The notes under the pieces: model-generated | Databases searched by the model: none | Told to the model about the DNA's origin: nothing | The model's input: only the letters and a program-made list of their open reading frames with translations | Shown here: positions 1 to 9,671 of the stretch, piece after piece | Position numbering within the stretch: position 1 is the first letter of the stretch | Layout: every line of letters starts with the position of its first letter | Source: Microglena sp. YARC | Lineage: Eukaryota; Chlorophyta; Chlorophyceae; Chlamydomonadales; Chlamydomonadaceae | Assembly: GCA_022414725.1 (NCBI GenBank) | Contig: CM039462.1 | Location: 73,903,803 to 73,967,802, forward strand | Direction of reading: 5' to 3' | DNA: 64,000 nt | Made by a program: the position numbers and the translations under genes

Positions 1-95
1 ATGGTGATGGTGAATGTTGTGGTCGAGGAGATGGTGATGGTGATTGTTGTGGTCGAGGAGATGGTGATGGTGAATGTTGTGGTGAACTAGGTAGG
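1..95. repeat. 39-bp tandem repeat coding Ser-Pro-Arg units
   Basis: About two and a half near-identical copies of a 39-bp unit (atggtgatggtga... on the plus strand) reach the window edge. On the minus strand they encode SPSPSPRPQ repeats of the CAP gene, so the length of this array sets the length of the protein tail. Confidence 0.75.
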
Positions 96-655
96 TTGCA
101 GTTCTCAAGAATGGGAGATTTATAATTTCCTGTCAGTACATTTTTTTGAAATTCTGCAACACTGTTTTGATTTCCACGAACGTAGTATTGCATACACACA
201 AGAATATTGTTGTTAGATTCTGAATACGAAATACCGATACCGATTTCTGTGGTAGCTTTCCAAACTAATTGTGTAAAATGACCAGTAGATGGAGAAAAAC
301 GGGGCGTATTGAAATCGTAGAAGTCAACTTCATCGTACCACAAACTTACCGACCTGGTATAATAATGCGTTAAATTTATGGTATTTAAAGCTGAAAACGA
401 AAACCAACCAAGGTTCTCTCCATATAGACCTGAATCGCTATGTTCGAACTTATTTTCTTTCGCAAGGTAATCGGACCATGTTTGTGCGGATATTGAAATT
501 GCTGGATTCAATGAAACTGGTGTAGAGCAGTGAATTCTTCTATAATCGTTTACTTGGTCGAGAATGCTTTGTTCATTTAATGGTAATATTATGCTTGTGC
601 ATGAGCCAACTAGTCCAAGTATTATTGTTAACAAAATATGGTATTTGCATGACAT
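1..655 (-). CDS. Secreted CAP/SCP-domain protein with Ser-Pro tail (3' end off the window)
   Basis: An open frame runs from an ATG at 655 to the left edge. Its first 20 residues (MSCKYHILLTIILGLVGSCT) look like a cleavable signal peptide. The next ~170 residues read as a CAP domain (PR-1/antigen-5 family): an NDYRRIH start, a buried-Trp QTWSDYLA segment, EHSDSGLYGENLGW, and the signature STGHFTQLVWK followed by an IGIGISYS strand. After the domain comes a low-complexity tail of SPSPSPRPQ(H/Q) units, encoded by the 39-bp repeat at 1-95. The frame is intact. CAP proteins are secreted and bind sterols or lipids, and some large algal and protist viruses encode them. Its job here is unknown. Upstream is AT-rich DNA. 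Confidence 0.8.
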   Translation of the reverse strand, partial: MSCKYHILLTIILGLVGSCTSIILPLNEQSILDQVNDYRRIHCSTPVSLNPAISISAQTWSDYLAKENKFEHSDSGLYGENLGWFSFSALNTINLTHYYTRSVSLWYDEVDFYDFNTPRFSPSTGHFTQLVWKATTEIGIGISYSESNNNILVCMQYYVRGNQNSVAEFQKNVLTGNYKSPILENCNLPSSPQHSPSPSPRPQQSPSPSPRPQHSPSP

Positions 656-833
656 GCATATATTATATATGTGAGATTTTAAACGCAACATGCCCAAAAT
701 GCCAAAAAATAAGTGTTGTTTTTGTTTTTCTTGTAAAACCAATAAACACAGAAGTTTTAAACACCGAAGTCAGAAACCATTCTTAACGCCAAATTTCTAA
801 CGGCGATGTCGTTTATTTCCATCTGATATATGT

Positions 834-857
834 TTCATTTTACTGTTCCGCCGACTG
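834..857 (-). repeat. Family 1 inverted-repeat end (single)
   Basis: The minus strand reads CAGTCGGCGGAACAG followed by TAAAATGAAAC, the same end seen at 1676, 44311, 52601 and 55000. It lies 46 bp past the stop of the membrane-protein gene. The preceding ~50 bp (AACGGCGATGTCGT...) recurs next to the copy at 52601, so a longer unit is shared. No partner end is seen nearby. Confidence 0.7.
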
Positions 858-903
858 AAGACAGTATCGGTTACAAAGATTGAATGAAATGTTTTTCTGC
901 GTT

Positions 904-1350
904 TTATGACAATTTTGTTTTGTACGTCGGTGTTGTAGTTTTGCAAGTTGTTACTCCAAAGAAAAATTTGGTCATCGAAAAATCGTTTTTGTATTCTATG
1001 CGATGCAGATACATATAATGCGCGGCTCCGATGAAAATCAAAGATAGCATAATTATGACTAATATATTGCTGATATCTTTTTGTATTTTTTGTAATTTAT
1101 CTGTATCATCACCGCGTTCTGTTTGGATGGCTACGTGCTTTTTTAGTGTTTGGTCTATCAACAAAAGTCCTAATATTGGTGCAATAAAGTACCACTTTGA
1201 CTTGGTCATTATAATGAATATTGTGTATACAAATATAGTCTTGAACCATACAATCGATATGTGGTTTTTGTTGCTTGGGTCCAATATTGTAAAAAGAAAG
1301 AAAAATGTAGCGATTCCAATCAAATGCACAACAAATGGATGCGAAACCAT
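904..1350 (-). CDS. Small multi-pass membrane protein, giant-virus type
   Basis: 148 residues from the ATG at 1350; the frame stays open upstream, but the good protein starts there (MVSHPFVVHLIG). Four hydrophobic segments are visible: about residues 8-24, 35-48, 54-66 and 98-115. Between the last two is a charged stretch (QTERGDDTDKLQKIQKD). The C-terminal half ends YKNDFSMTKFFFGVTTCK. The pattern resembles a small membrane-protein family common in large algal viruses, but I cannot name a function. It is probably a virion or host-membrane protein. A family 1 repeat end follows the stop. Confidence 0.6.
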   Translation of the reverse strand: MVSHPFVVHLIGIATFFFLFTILDPSNKNHISIVWFKTIFVYTIFIIMTKSKWYFIAPILGLLLIDQTLKKHVAIQTERGDDTDKLQKIQKDISNILVIIMLSLIFIGAAHYMYLHRIEYKNDFSMTKFFFGVTTCKTTTPTYKTKLS

Positions 1351-1488
1351 AATGCGTTGCAAATCACAGTTTAATAGTTTTGGACAGGTGTCCGAACAAA
1401 ACCCATAAGAAAATACTTGACAGTGCTGTGCTTGCGTCAAATGTTTGGTTGAACATATTCTAAATACTTTTGAGAATAAAATTAAATA

Positions 1489-1627
1489 ATGTCCTCCTCG
1501 GTCGTCGTACCCGGACATGTCCAAAATCAAGTACGCCAAAATACACGAAGAAATCAAACGCATCCTGCATGAAGACCACGCGGCAAAGGAAACGCACGAG
1601 CTGATCATGAAGTCTCCATGTGACTGA
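1489..1627 (+). CDS. Possible small basic protein, frameshifted
   Basis: An ATG at 1489 follows an AT-rich stretch (AAAATTAAATA). The best protein (MSKIKYAKIHEEIKRILHED, then HAAKETHELIMK) starts at 1517 in another frame and ends at the TGA at 1625. One indel would join the two. It is Lys/Glu-rich and probably helical. Too short to identify; it could be a gene fragment. Confidence 0.25.
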
Positions 1628-1675
1628 CTCGACAGGATCCGCAGTGACGAGAGTGGTCGCAGTGTGACTCGACAT

Positions 1676-1699
1676 CATTTTACTGTTCCGCCGACTGTA
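1676..1699 (-). repeat. Family 1 inverted-repeat end fused to a gene 3' end
   Basis: The minus strand reads ACAGTCGGCGGAACAGTAA. The TAA inside the repeat is the stop codon of the gene above it, whose last residues QSAEQ are encoded by the repeat. Confidence 0.75.
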
Positions 1700-2257
1700 G
1701 TCTTTTAAAGGTGAACGGCGTGCTTCGGTATGGACACACGTTGTGGGCATGCATTGGGGTTACACATCGAGAACTAAACGTTTCCAGGATAGTGCTCACC
1801 CATCCTTGTTTGTGATACTTTCCAACCTTGTCTGCAATTGCCAATTCAAAACTAGTGAATGAAATTTTTTGCAGGAGAAGGTGCATGTGGTGGGGACGGA
1901 ATCGCCTAGCTGAGTGCATGAGAGCCCATACTCCCACCGTGTTTGCCCCGAACTCGTAAAACATGGATAATACAATCGAGGAAGATGTAACAAGAGGCAA
2001 CGAAAACTGTTCAAGTTGTTTGAGTCGATGGAGTAACACATGTGGATGCTCAGTAGCCTGCACAGTCGGATGTCGCTGGATGCCCATTTGCACAAACATC
2101 GCAAGGTGATAGTGTCTTCCTCATCGATGACCCGCTGTACTGCATCGTACTGTCCTTCCTCGTCGGTTTCTAGAACTGCACGATGCTGGCACACCATCTG
2201 AGTGTGTATGTCACACAGGTGCATGATGACACATAGAACATCGGCACTAAGATACAT
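1680..2257 (-). pseudogene. Unknown protein, frameshifted near 2085
   Basis: Starts at the ATG at 2257 (MYLSADVLCVIMHLCDIHTQ, F-box-like in flavour). The first frame carries about 55 sensible residues. The text then continues in the second frame from about 2095 (MGIQRHPTVQATEHPHVLLH...LEQFSLPLVTSSSIVLSMF...) to the stop at 1680, so a one-base shift near 2085 breaks it. The last residues (LQSAEQ) come from the family 1 repeat. No family recognised beyond a possible F-box start. Confidence 0.4.
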
Positions 2258-2280
2258 TGTTACACTCAGACCGGTCAATA

Positions 2281-2487
2281 ATGTTACAGTATTTGGAATC
2301 GTATATCAGTATATTGTACTGTCCAACTGACACAGTAATTATACTTGACAACGTGGTGTTTCACCGCTCCAAGAAGGTCAAAAAACTTGCAGCTTCAAGG
2401 GGGTGGGAGCTCCTATACACTCCTCCCTACTCACATTGGTCGAGTCACATTACAATGTTTGTGTCTCCGACTGTGGTGTCAAGCTGA
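2281..2487 (+). pseudogene. Tc1/mariner transposase fragment (DDE domain)
   Basis: The frame holds TVIILDNVVFHRSKKVKKLA, then SRGWELLYTPPYS. This is the second catalytic Asp block (hD-N-a-x-H/F-H) and the h-LPPYSP-type block of IS630/Tc1/mariner transposases. The first Asp block, the HTH region and the last catalytic residue are missing, and the text degenerates after PPYSHWSS. It is a dead remnant. It may be the source of the TA-flanked inverted-repeat elements here, but no matching ends flank it, so that link is inference. Confidence 0.6.
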
Positions 2488-2703
2488 TGTCTGCAGTGCC
2501 TCTCATTATCACACACCCGTATGGGGGCGGTGAACCAGAGAAACCTTGACATGATGGATCAAGTCCGAAACTGTTTTGAACTCCTTATTACATTGTCTGC
2601 AACACACACCGTGTGCACTGGGTTGATCCAGGATAATACGTCGATGTGAGACACTTAGCTTGTGAAATAGATCACGATAACGAGACCACTTGCATCCGCG
2701 TAC

Positions 2704-3186
2704 CTAAAACACACCGCGGAACATCGAGTCCCAATCACGCACGCATATTCTTTTCACGATATTCGCAACCATGCAGTGCACTTGCTTGCGAATTTCAGCA
2801 TCTTGTGAAGCGATACATGCCTGCTTAATGTCATCTCCATAATTGCGTGAAAACACGGCATGCGTCAGCTTGGGGAAATCGCCCACCGCGGAAGCAACGT
2901 CAGCCATCACGGCACCAGATATCGAGCCAGCATGTGCAATTATGACATCGAGGGGCAGGTCTTTGAGATCGATGCATAATTTTGTAATGAAGCCGGTAAG
3001 CTTGCGGTTGAGCAGAGCGTGCGTAACCCCAAGAATATCGGCTGTTGTGCATGACACCACCAACTGACCCTTGGGCACCAGCTTGTCGATCAGCTGACCC
3101 TTGGGCACAACACTTGCGCAGCACTTGAACACATGTGCAAGATCTTGATACGACATGATGTGGTCATCCAAATCATCCAACGATGC
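2704..3186 (-). CDS. C-terminal half of the F-box/zinc protein, or a separate gene
   Basis: In the same frame as the 3187-3894 gene and separated from it only by a TAA at 3187-3189, with the first ATG at 3156 (MSYQDLAHVFKCC). About 155 residues, mixed alpha/beta. A short internal duplication (VPKGQLIDK / VPKGQLVVS) reflects a 27-bp repeat near 3060-3100. No family recognised. The coding strand reads CGGTAAGC at the stop, which also looks like a splice donor. A broken gene, a spliced gene and two genes are all possible. Confidence 0.4.
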   Translation of the reverse strand, partial: ASLDDLDDHIMSYQDLAHVFKCCASVVPKGQLIDKLVPKGQLVVSCTTADILGVTHALLNRKLTGFITKLCIDLKDLPLDVIIAHAGSISGAVMADVASAVGDFPKLTHAVFSRNYGDDIKQACIASQDAEIRKQVHCMVANIVKRICVRDWDSMFRGVF

Positions 3187-3894
3187 TTACCGCATGGAAA
3201 TGCACGAGAGTCGTGCAGCCTCCTTGTCCGCGATTACTTTTGCTGTTGCGAGTTCGCAAAGCTCGGTGTAGCAAGAATAAGAAGAACTGTCGCCGAAACA
3301 AACCGCATCCTTTATAAGGAACTCCCGCGCACGCGCATACACATCGGCGCTCCAGAGAAATGTGAGGTCGTAGGTGAGGTCGACATATCGTTTGTACATG
3401 CCAATTGTGATGGAGGGCAGTCCCCGACAAATATACGAAACAACCTCTGGACCCAACCCCTTCAGGTCATTCTTGACAGCAAAATCGCAAATAGTGTTTT
3501 CCCGTAGACATGTCTGACAAATGCGTGTGCCAAACTGCCAATACACTTTGGAAGTATTCGGGTGAGCGTCACACCACTCACATCCGCGTCCGAGAATCAG
3601 CATTACCGCGTTTCGATACGAGCATTTCACATCACCTCCACACACTTTTCTGCTGAAGATCCTGCAGACCAATTGGAAAGCAGTTTCCCATATGTCCTCG
3701 CCGACGAAGGTAGCGCTCTCCTGACTCAACATACATACGCTCACAAGCGGGGGCAATGCCGCACGAACCGTCTTCAAAGGGGAGCCTGTGGGCAGGCGTC
3801 TCAATGATTCCACGACGCAACAGCATATCTGGGACAATATTACATCCACCAATACATTGGGAATATCAGGTATCCTTGATTCAGACATTGTCAT
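3187..3894 (-). CDS. F-box-like protein with paired CxxC zinc motif
   Basis: Starts at the ATG at 3894 (MTMSESRIPDIPNVLVDVIL); the frame opens upstream only with a TTG. The N-terminus resembles a degenerate F-box, and a central zinc-binding motif reads CEWCDAHPN...YWQFGTRICQTCLREN. The spacing CxxC-(about 17)-CxxC with YWxFG is known from F-box proteins of fungi, amoebae and some giant viruses. Such proteins recruit substrates to SCF ubiquitin ligases. The gene ends at TAA 3187-3189, where the same frame resumes. Confidence 0.5.
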   Translation of the reverse strand: MTMSESRIPDIPNVLVDVILSQICCCVVESLRRLPTGSPLKTVRAALPPLVSVCMLSQESATFVGEDIWETAFQLVCRIFSRKVCGGDVKCSYRNAVMLILGRGCEWCDAHPNTSKVYWQFGTRICQTCLRENTICDFAVKNDLKGLGPEVVSYICRGLPSITIGMYKRYVDLTYDLTFLWSADVYARAREFLIKDAVCFGDSSSYSCYTELCELATAKVIADKEAARLSCISMR

Positions 3895-4044
3895 TGGTGG
3901 TGTCTTCTTCAACAAAGCGGGACACCTTTATATGAATTGCAGCTTGGAAAGGTGCTAAAAAATATGGTCGAATCGACTTCTCTCAGAAACGCTTGGGAGG
4001 GGAAGCGAAGCGCCAACCCATATAGCATCGCGCAAGTCACTGTC

Positions 4045-4407
4045 TCACTCATCCTGTTTGTCACCGCCGGCTTCGCCATACCAGGCGTACTTCAAAACGT
4101 TCGCTAACATACCATTGTAAACGGTGGCTTCGCCCACCTCAAAGTACTCGGCACCCACATCTCTTCGTGGCTGAATTCTGGAATCGTAACCACCGCGCAT
4201 GTACCTGAGCAGTGTCGCCTCTGCATCCACGCACGCTTGTGCATCTCGAACATGGATGGCAAAAATGATCTGGGATCCATTGGGGTACTGCGAGAGCCTC
4301 TTGCAGAACGGATGGCTGGTCCGGCCGACCTTTAAGACCAATGGGGACTTGCCCAGGAACTCGCGCTCGACGAGGGCGTACACGACGTGGTGGGTGTGGT
4401 GCGCCAT
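4045..4407 (-). CDS. MUG113/T5orf172-type GIY-YIG protein
   Basis: 120 residues from the ATG at 4407. Reads VVYALVEREF....LVLKVGRTSHPFCKRLSQY, then a beta/alpha block with ATLLRYMRGGYDSRIQ and GAEYFEVG. This is the layout of the MUG113/T5orf172 branch of the GIY-YIG superfamily (VYxL...KVGRT...R), with the Arg of RTS and the Glu of EYFEV at the expected places. Such small nuclease-like domains are common in large DNA viruses. The substrate is unknown. The frame is intact. Confidence 0.65.
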   Translation of the reverse strand: MAHHTHHVVYALVEREFLGKSPLVLKVGRTSHPFCKRLSQYPNGSQIIFAIHVRDAQACVDAEATLLRYMRGGYDSRIQPRRDVGAEYFEVGEATVYNGMLANVLKYAWYGEAGGDKQDE

Positions 4408-4514
4408 GGATGATACACAAGGGAAGGGAAGCTTGACTCAGCCAAGATGGCTGTCGCGAGCTTTATACCGTGATAATCAAGCGTTTTACGAGGTCCAAGC
4501 GAGATCCACCATGT

Positions 4515-4805
4515 CACACATATGACAAGGAGGACGAAGATGCGCCGTTTGCCGCGCATGCATGTCTTCATGTCTTCACGATGCTCTCTGTTTGTTCGTG
4601 AACACCCACTCTATTTTTGGGGAGCCTTCGGTCCCAGATGGACAATCGATCGATCGATGGAGTTTGCGACAGGACGAGGAGGACGAATATGCACCGTTTG
4701 CCGCGCATGCATGTCACGATGCTCTTCGTTCATTCGTGAAGTCCCACTCTATTTTTGGGGGGCCTTGGGTCCCAGATGGACGGACGGACGATCGATCGAT
4801 AGGAG
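4515..4805. repeat. Diverged tandem duplication, unit about 145 bp
   Basis: Two copies (about 4512-4662 and 4668-4800) share GCCGCGCATGCATGTC, CACTCTATTTTTGGGG and CCCAGATGGAC, and end in ATCGATCGAT. The open frames across them only reflect the repeat and I do not call a gene. Confidence 0.6.
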
Positions 4806-4996
4806 TGGACAAGATACCGCCGTGACATCCCCCTTCTTATCTCACGCTTTCCGACTGTTTGTCACAGTCCACATATAGAGACCGGCTACAGACACGAGTG
4901 GCTCGGTCGCTCGATGAATGCCTCTGCCACAAAATATCAAAAAAATGTCAATCAGACGCCTGCTTGTATCTTGTATCTTATCCATTTCATGGATAC

Positions 4997-5007
4997 AAAA
5001 AAATTGA
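4997..5007 (+). promoter_or_regulatory. Candidate AAAATTGA-type early promoter
   Basis: AAAAAAATTGA lies 67 bp upstream of the ATG at 5074. AAAATTGA is the established early promoter core in mimivirus relatives. The same A-run plus TTGA precedes genes at 32109, 43196 (minus) and 61829. Expected chance matches are not negligible. Confidence 0.35.
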
Positions 5008-5073
5008 ATTGGACTAGTCCGGAAACAATGAATAACTCAAACCAATTAAAACCCTAAACTCCAACAATTTCTA

Positions 5074-5280
5074 ATGAATTTCCCACAGTCTGTCACCAGA
5101 CAACTGAACATATCATATCATGAATGTGAGGACAAATTTGACGTGTCTGGTGATCACGACCTTCTATTGGTGGCACTCAAGCTTCGCTTTGATACTGCTG
5201 CCTATTACGGAGGTATGGACTCTGGACACTCTCACTACTTTTGCAGAAGGTTGTCACAACTGAATGTATCGAAAGTGTGA
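5074..5280 (+). CDS. Unknown protein, first part, ending at an in-frame TGA
   Basis: 68 residues (MNFPQSVTRQLNISYHECED...) preceded by an A-rich promoter-like stretch. The stop TGA at 5278-5280 is followed after four codons by the ATG at 5293 in the same frame. With the next ORF it may therefore be a single gene of about 268 codons with one nonsense codon. No domain recognised. Confidence 0.35.
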   Translation: MNFPQSVTRQLNISYHECEDKFDVSGDHDLLLVALKLRFDTAAYYGGMDSGHSHYFCRRLSQLNVSKV

Positions 5281-5292
5281 CCGCGTCTCGCG

Positions 5293-5880
5293 ATGGGTGC
5301 ACTTGATATATTGCGCATGCGTCTGTCCTGCCATGAAACAAGAGTGTCTCGCAGCGTCTCCTTCTCTGGATCATCTGGATCATCTTGCAGTAAGTCTTCG
5401 AAAGGACTGATCTCTGCGCTCGATCTGAGTGGATATGACGGAGGAGGGAGAGTACATGTTGCCAACTATTTGAACAACTTTCTATGGCGCAGTGGTGCAT
5501 GGAGACATGGAAATGCTCCTGCGTGGCTTGACCTTGAATGCTCATTACCCTGTTCTACACCCGTATCCGAACCATCTTTTGCGATAGGTGTCAAAAACAC
5601 TCGCACCCTCGCGTGGCTTGACATTGAAGCGCCCGATACAGTCCGAATGAACGGAGAACTCCTAGATTTGTACTACTTCGGTTCCATCAAGTCCTCATCA
5701 TCTGATGATGATGATGATTACGCATATGATGATTCCGCACATGCTGATTCCGTATGTGATGATTCCGCATATGATGATTCCGCATATGATGACACTGTCC
5801 CTAACATTGATTCAGATCATGAACAGGTAGATAGTGGCTTTGGATATATCACGCCTGAACAAGGCAGCGCATGGGTATGA
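5293..5880 (+). CDS. Unknown protein with acidic Asp/Ser tail
   Basis: 195 residues. The N-terminal 60 are Ser-rich. The middle has two similar segments (APAWLDLECS and TLAWLDIEAP), suggesting an internal repeat. Residues ~130-175 form an acidic tail built of DDSAY/DDSAH units. No family recognised. It shares its frame with the ORF ending at 5280. It is the last gene before the satellite array. Confidence 0.4.
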   Translation: MGALDILRMRLSCHETRVSRSVSFSGSSGSSCSKSSKGLISALDLSGYDGGGRVHVANYLNNFLWRSGAWRHGNAPAWLDLECSLPCSTPVSEPSFAIGVKNTRTLAWLDIEAPDTVRMNGELLDLYYFGSIKSSSSDDDDDYAYDDSAHADSVCDDSAYDDSAYDDTVPNIDSDHEQVDSGFGYITPEQGSAWV

Positions 5881-6117
5881 GACAAGTACTCCCCTCTTTT
5901 TTTTTAATTCCAAATAAAACCATTATCGACATCGTTTCCTCAGTTTTCGTGTGGACGTGCGAATGAGTCCCCTGTTATTCCATGCGGTGTGTCCCACTTT
6001 ATTTGAGAACAACTGTATGTAGACAATGTTATCATTTTCGGATTCAATCACTGTGTGTGTAAATGAGTAACTTGTAACCCATTTGACCATGTGACAAACA
6101 AATAATCTCATTTTTCT
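5881..6117. other. Gene-free spacer with one family 2 end
   Basis: No supported gene. 5988-6016 reads GTGTCCCACTTTATTTGAG then AACAACTGTA, a family 2 end. No ORF follows it here (the ATG is followed directly by TAG). The 250-bp satellite starts immediately after. Confidence 0.5.
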
Positions 6118-8286
6118 CAGTGGTTACAATGGTTTACAGTTACAATTGGATTTATTGAGGGTGGGGAGAAGGACATAGGGATCAAGCAAACTCCTGCTCA
6201 ATGAAAAACACTTCATGCGTTTGTTAGGACTTTATTTTCATTTTCGGATTCAATCAGTGTGTGTAACTGAATAACTTGTAACCATGTGAAAAATAAAGAA
6301 TCTCATTTTCTCATTTTCTCAATTGACCATGTGACAAACAAATAATCTCATTTTTCTCAGTGGTTACAATGGTTTACAGTTACAATTGGATTTATTAAGG
6401 GTGGGGAGAAGGACATAGGGATCAAGCAGACTCCTGCTCAATGAAAAACACTTCATGCGTTTGGTAGGACTTTATTTTCTTTTTCGGATTCAATCAATGT
6501 GTGTGTAACTGAGTAACTTGTAACCATGTGAAAAACAAAGAATCACATTTTCTCATTTTCTCATTTTCTCAATTGAGCATGTGACAAACAAATAATCTCA
6601 TTTTTCTCAGTGGGTACAATGGTTTACAGTTACAATTGGATTTATTAAGGGTGGGGAGAAGGACATAGGGATCAAGCAGACTCCTGCTCAATGAAAAACA
6701 CTTCATGCGTTTGGTAGGACTTTATTTTCATTTCGGATTCAATCAATGTGTGTGTAACTGAGTAACTTGTAACCATGTGAAAAACAAAGAATCACATTTT
6801 CTCATTTTCTCATTTTCTCAATTGACCATGTGACAAACAAATAATCTCATTTTTCTCAGTGGTTACAATGGTTTACAGTTACAATTGGATTTATTAAGGG
6901 TGGGGAGAAGGACATAGGGATCAAGCAGACTCCTGCTCAATGAAAAACACTTCATGCGTTTGGTAGGACTTTATTTTCGTTTTCGGATTCAATCAATGTG
7001 TGTGTAACTGAGTAACTTGTAACCACGTGAAAAACAAAGAATCACATTTTCTCATTTTCTCATTTTCTCAATTGACCATGTGACAAACAAATAATCTCAT
7101 TTTTCTCAGTGGTTACAATGGTTTACAGTTACAATTGGATTTATTAAGGGTGGGGAGAAGGACATAGGGATCAAGCAGACTCCTGCTCAATGAAAAACAC
7201 TTCATGCGTTTGGTAGGACTTTATTTTCGTTTTCGGATTCAATCAATGTGTGTGTAACTGAGTAACTTGTAACCACGTGAAAAACAAAGAAACACATTTT
7301 CTCATTTTCTCATTTTCTCAATTGAGCATGTGACAAACAAATAATCAAATTTTTCTCAGTGGTTACAATGGTTTACAGTTACAATTGGATTTATTAAGGG
7401 TGGGGAGAAGGACATAGGGATCAAGCAGACTCCTGCTCAATGAAAAACACTTCATGCGTTTGGTAGGACTTTATTTTCATTTTCGGATTCAATCAATGTG
7501 TGTGTAACTGAGTAACTTGTAACCATGTGAAAAACAAAGAATCACATTTTCTCATTTTCTCATTTTCTCAATTGACCATGTGACAAACAAATAATCTCAT
7601 TTTTCTCAGTGGTTACAATGGTTTACAGTTACAATTGGATTTATTAAGGGTGGGGAGAAGGACATAGGGATCAAGCAGACTCCTGCTCAATGAAAAACAC
7701 TTCATGCGTTTGGTAGGACTATATTTTCATTTTCGGATTCAATCAATGTGTGTGTAACTGAGTAACTTGTAACCACGTGAAAAACAAAGAATCACATTTT
7801 CTCATTTTCTCATTTTCTCATTTTCTCAATTGACCATGTGACAAACAAATAATCTCATTTTTCTCAGTGGTTACAATGGTTTACAGTTACAATTGGATTT
7901 ATTAAGGGTGGGGAGAAGGACATAGGGATCAAGCAGACTCCTGCTCAATGAAAAACACTTCATGCGTTTGATAGGACTTTATTTTCATTTTCGGATTCAA
8001 TCAATGTGTGTGTAACTGAGTAACTTGTAACCATGTGAAAAACAAAGAATCACATTTTCTCATTTTCTCATTTTCTCAATTGACCATGTGACAAACAAAT
8101 AATCTCATTTTTCTCAGTGGTTAAAATGGTTTATAGTTACAATTGGATTTATTAAGGGTGGGGAGAAGGACTTAGGGATCAAGCAGACTCCTGGTCAATG
8201 AAAAACACTTCATGCGTTTGGTAGGACTTTATTTTCATTTTCGGATTCAATCAATGTGTGTGTAACTGAGTAACTTGTAACCATGT
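6118..8286. repeat. 250-bp satellite array, left block (~9 units)
   Basis: The landmark GTGGGGAGAAGGACATAGGG recurs at about 6161, 6401, 6651, 6900, 7150, 7400, 7650, 7909 and 8159, a period of 240-259 bp. Units differ by a few substitutions and by the number of TTTTCTCA hexamer-like repeats. No coding potential. The block stops at the LINE insertion and resumes at 9672. Confidence 0.95.
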
Positions 8287-9671
8287 ACATACATACATAC
8301 ATTACATGTTAAAGTCTACTTGACACCGCGAGGGTGTATGAGACTCTGTGCTTTAAACAAAAAGAAAAAGCACCCACAAAGCAAAAAACCCCATTACATC
8401 AGGGGTGTGTCGAGGACAAACAAACCAAACTCCCAACCACCGTTTTGGTGGCGTAGGTATTAAACCCCTTAGAGCAGGACCCAGATCTCAACCACTTACA
8501 GTGGCGGAGGTAAGAAGCTAACAAATGAGAAGTCTCAAGAAGAAAAAAAGGGATAATAAATTACGGTGCCACTAAGCAGTCCAGGGCTTCCTGTCTTGCT
8601 CTTCTACAAGTAGAAAGATAGTCGGCTAGGTTGCTCCAAAAAGACTTAGTGCCATTTCCATTCATAAAGGTTCTGAATGTGGAATCGCAGAATTCCACAT
8701 TCCATACGGTTAAGTCGGTATCCTCATGGACATGCCTATAAATATCTGTAAACAGATTCTGGTAGCGGGAGGCGAATATCATTATAAAAAGGGCACTCAA
8801 ACATATGCATTTCATCCTCAGTTTTTTGGAACCCACACATTTGACAGTGTCTCATTGAGCGAGGGATGTGTGCTCTATCCACCACCCTCATTCTTTCTGT
8901 GTTCAGCCAATGGGAACCCATTCTAAACTGTGCTATAGAACGAATCTGATCCTGCTTATGTAAGGCGGATGTAAAAGGAATCAAGCCATTCTCATCATTG
9001 CTGTTGGCTGCGAACCATTTTTGGTATCGGAGGCGTTTAAAGCCAACCCTTCTCTCATCAGGGATGTCTCTAACTGCATTGGTGTCACTTGGGTACTTAA
9101 ACCTCCATGACTCAAAAACTTCAGACATAATACCTTCGACATCGACAGCCTCCAAAATGTTGATGTTTTTACTGGATCCTAGCTTGTGGAGAGCACAACG
9201 CAAGTCATGAACCCAGCCAGTGTTGGAGTCAAAAGATTCCTCAAGAGCCATTCTAATGAGATCCTCAGGTTCTTTATGTATGGTCTTGTTCCAGAAGCGC
9301 AAAGCTTGTTTAAGCCAAGCAAAACACAACGGGGTTCTACCCAGCTCTTCCATGATAATATTAGATGTAGTAGATTGGCAAACACCCAACATTTGTTTAA
9401 GTATACCTCTATGCCATTTCTCACAAGCATGGTCATTTGAGATAAGTGTGCTGTTCAGAATAGAAGGAGCCCACACCTCACAGCCAAAATTCAGGATAGG
9501 TTGTACAAGAGAATCAAACAGGTGGGTGAGAATATCAATATTGTATATCTCCATAGTATGGCATCGCCTACGAAGCATGTGGTGTGCCTTTTGGGCCTTA
9601 GTGAGCATCCTAGAAAAAGCAGCTTTTGCACGATTGCTTGAGTCACCATCCACAAAGAGGGATCCCAAGAT
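8287..9671 (-). mobile_element. 5'-truncated LINE inserted in the satellite
   Basis: The satellite phrase TTGTAACCATGT is cut and resumes as ATGTGAAAAACAAAG at 9669. ATGT is therefore either a short target duplication or microhomology. The element lies on the minus strand. Its 3' end (left) carries a TACATA-type simple-repeat tail at 8287-8308, followed by about 250 bp of 3' UTR. Its right end breaks inside the reverse-transcriptase ORF. This is the structure of a non-LTR retrotransposon truncated during target-primed insertion. Confidence 0.85.
8561..9668 (-). pseudogene. LINE reverse transcriptase C-terminal part
   Basis: Covers the thumb and tail of a LINE ORF2: ILTHLFDSLVQPILNFGCEV, IMEELGRTPLCFAWLKQALR, and a CQMCGF....DEMHMFECPFY zinc knuckle (CxxC...H...C). 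The polymerase core upstream is absent. After the knuckle the frame shifts near 8755 and the tail continues (RYQNLFTDIYRHVHED...) to 8561. The style matches LINEs of green algae and other protists, so this stretch is host-derived and non-functional. Confidence 0.8.
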
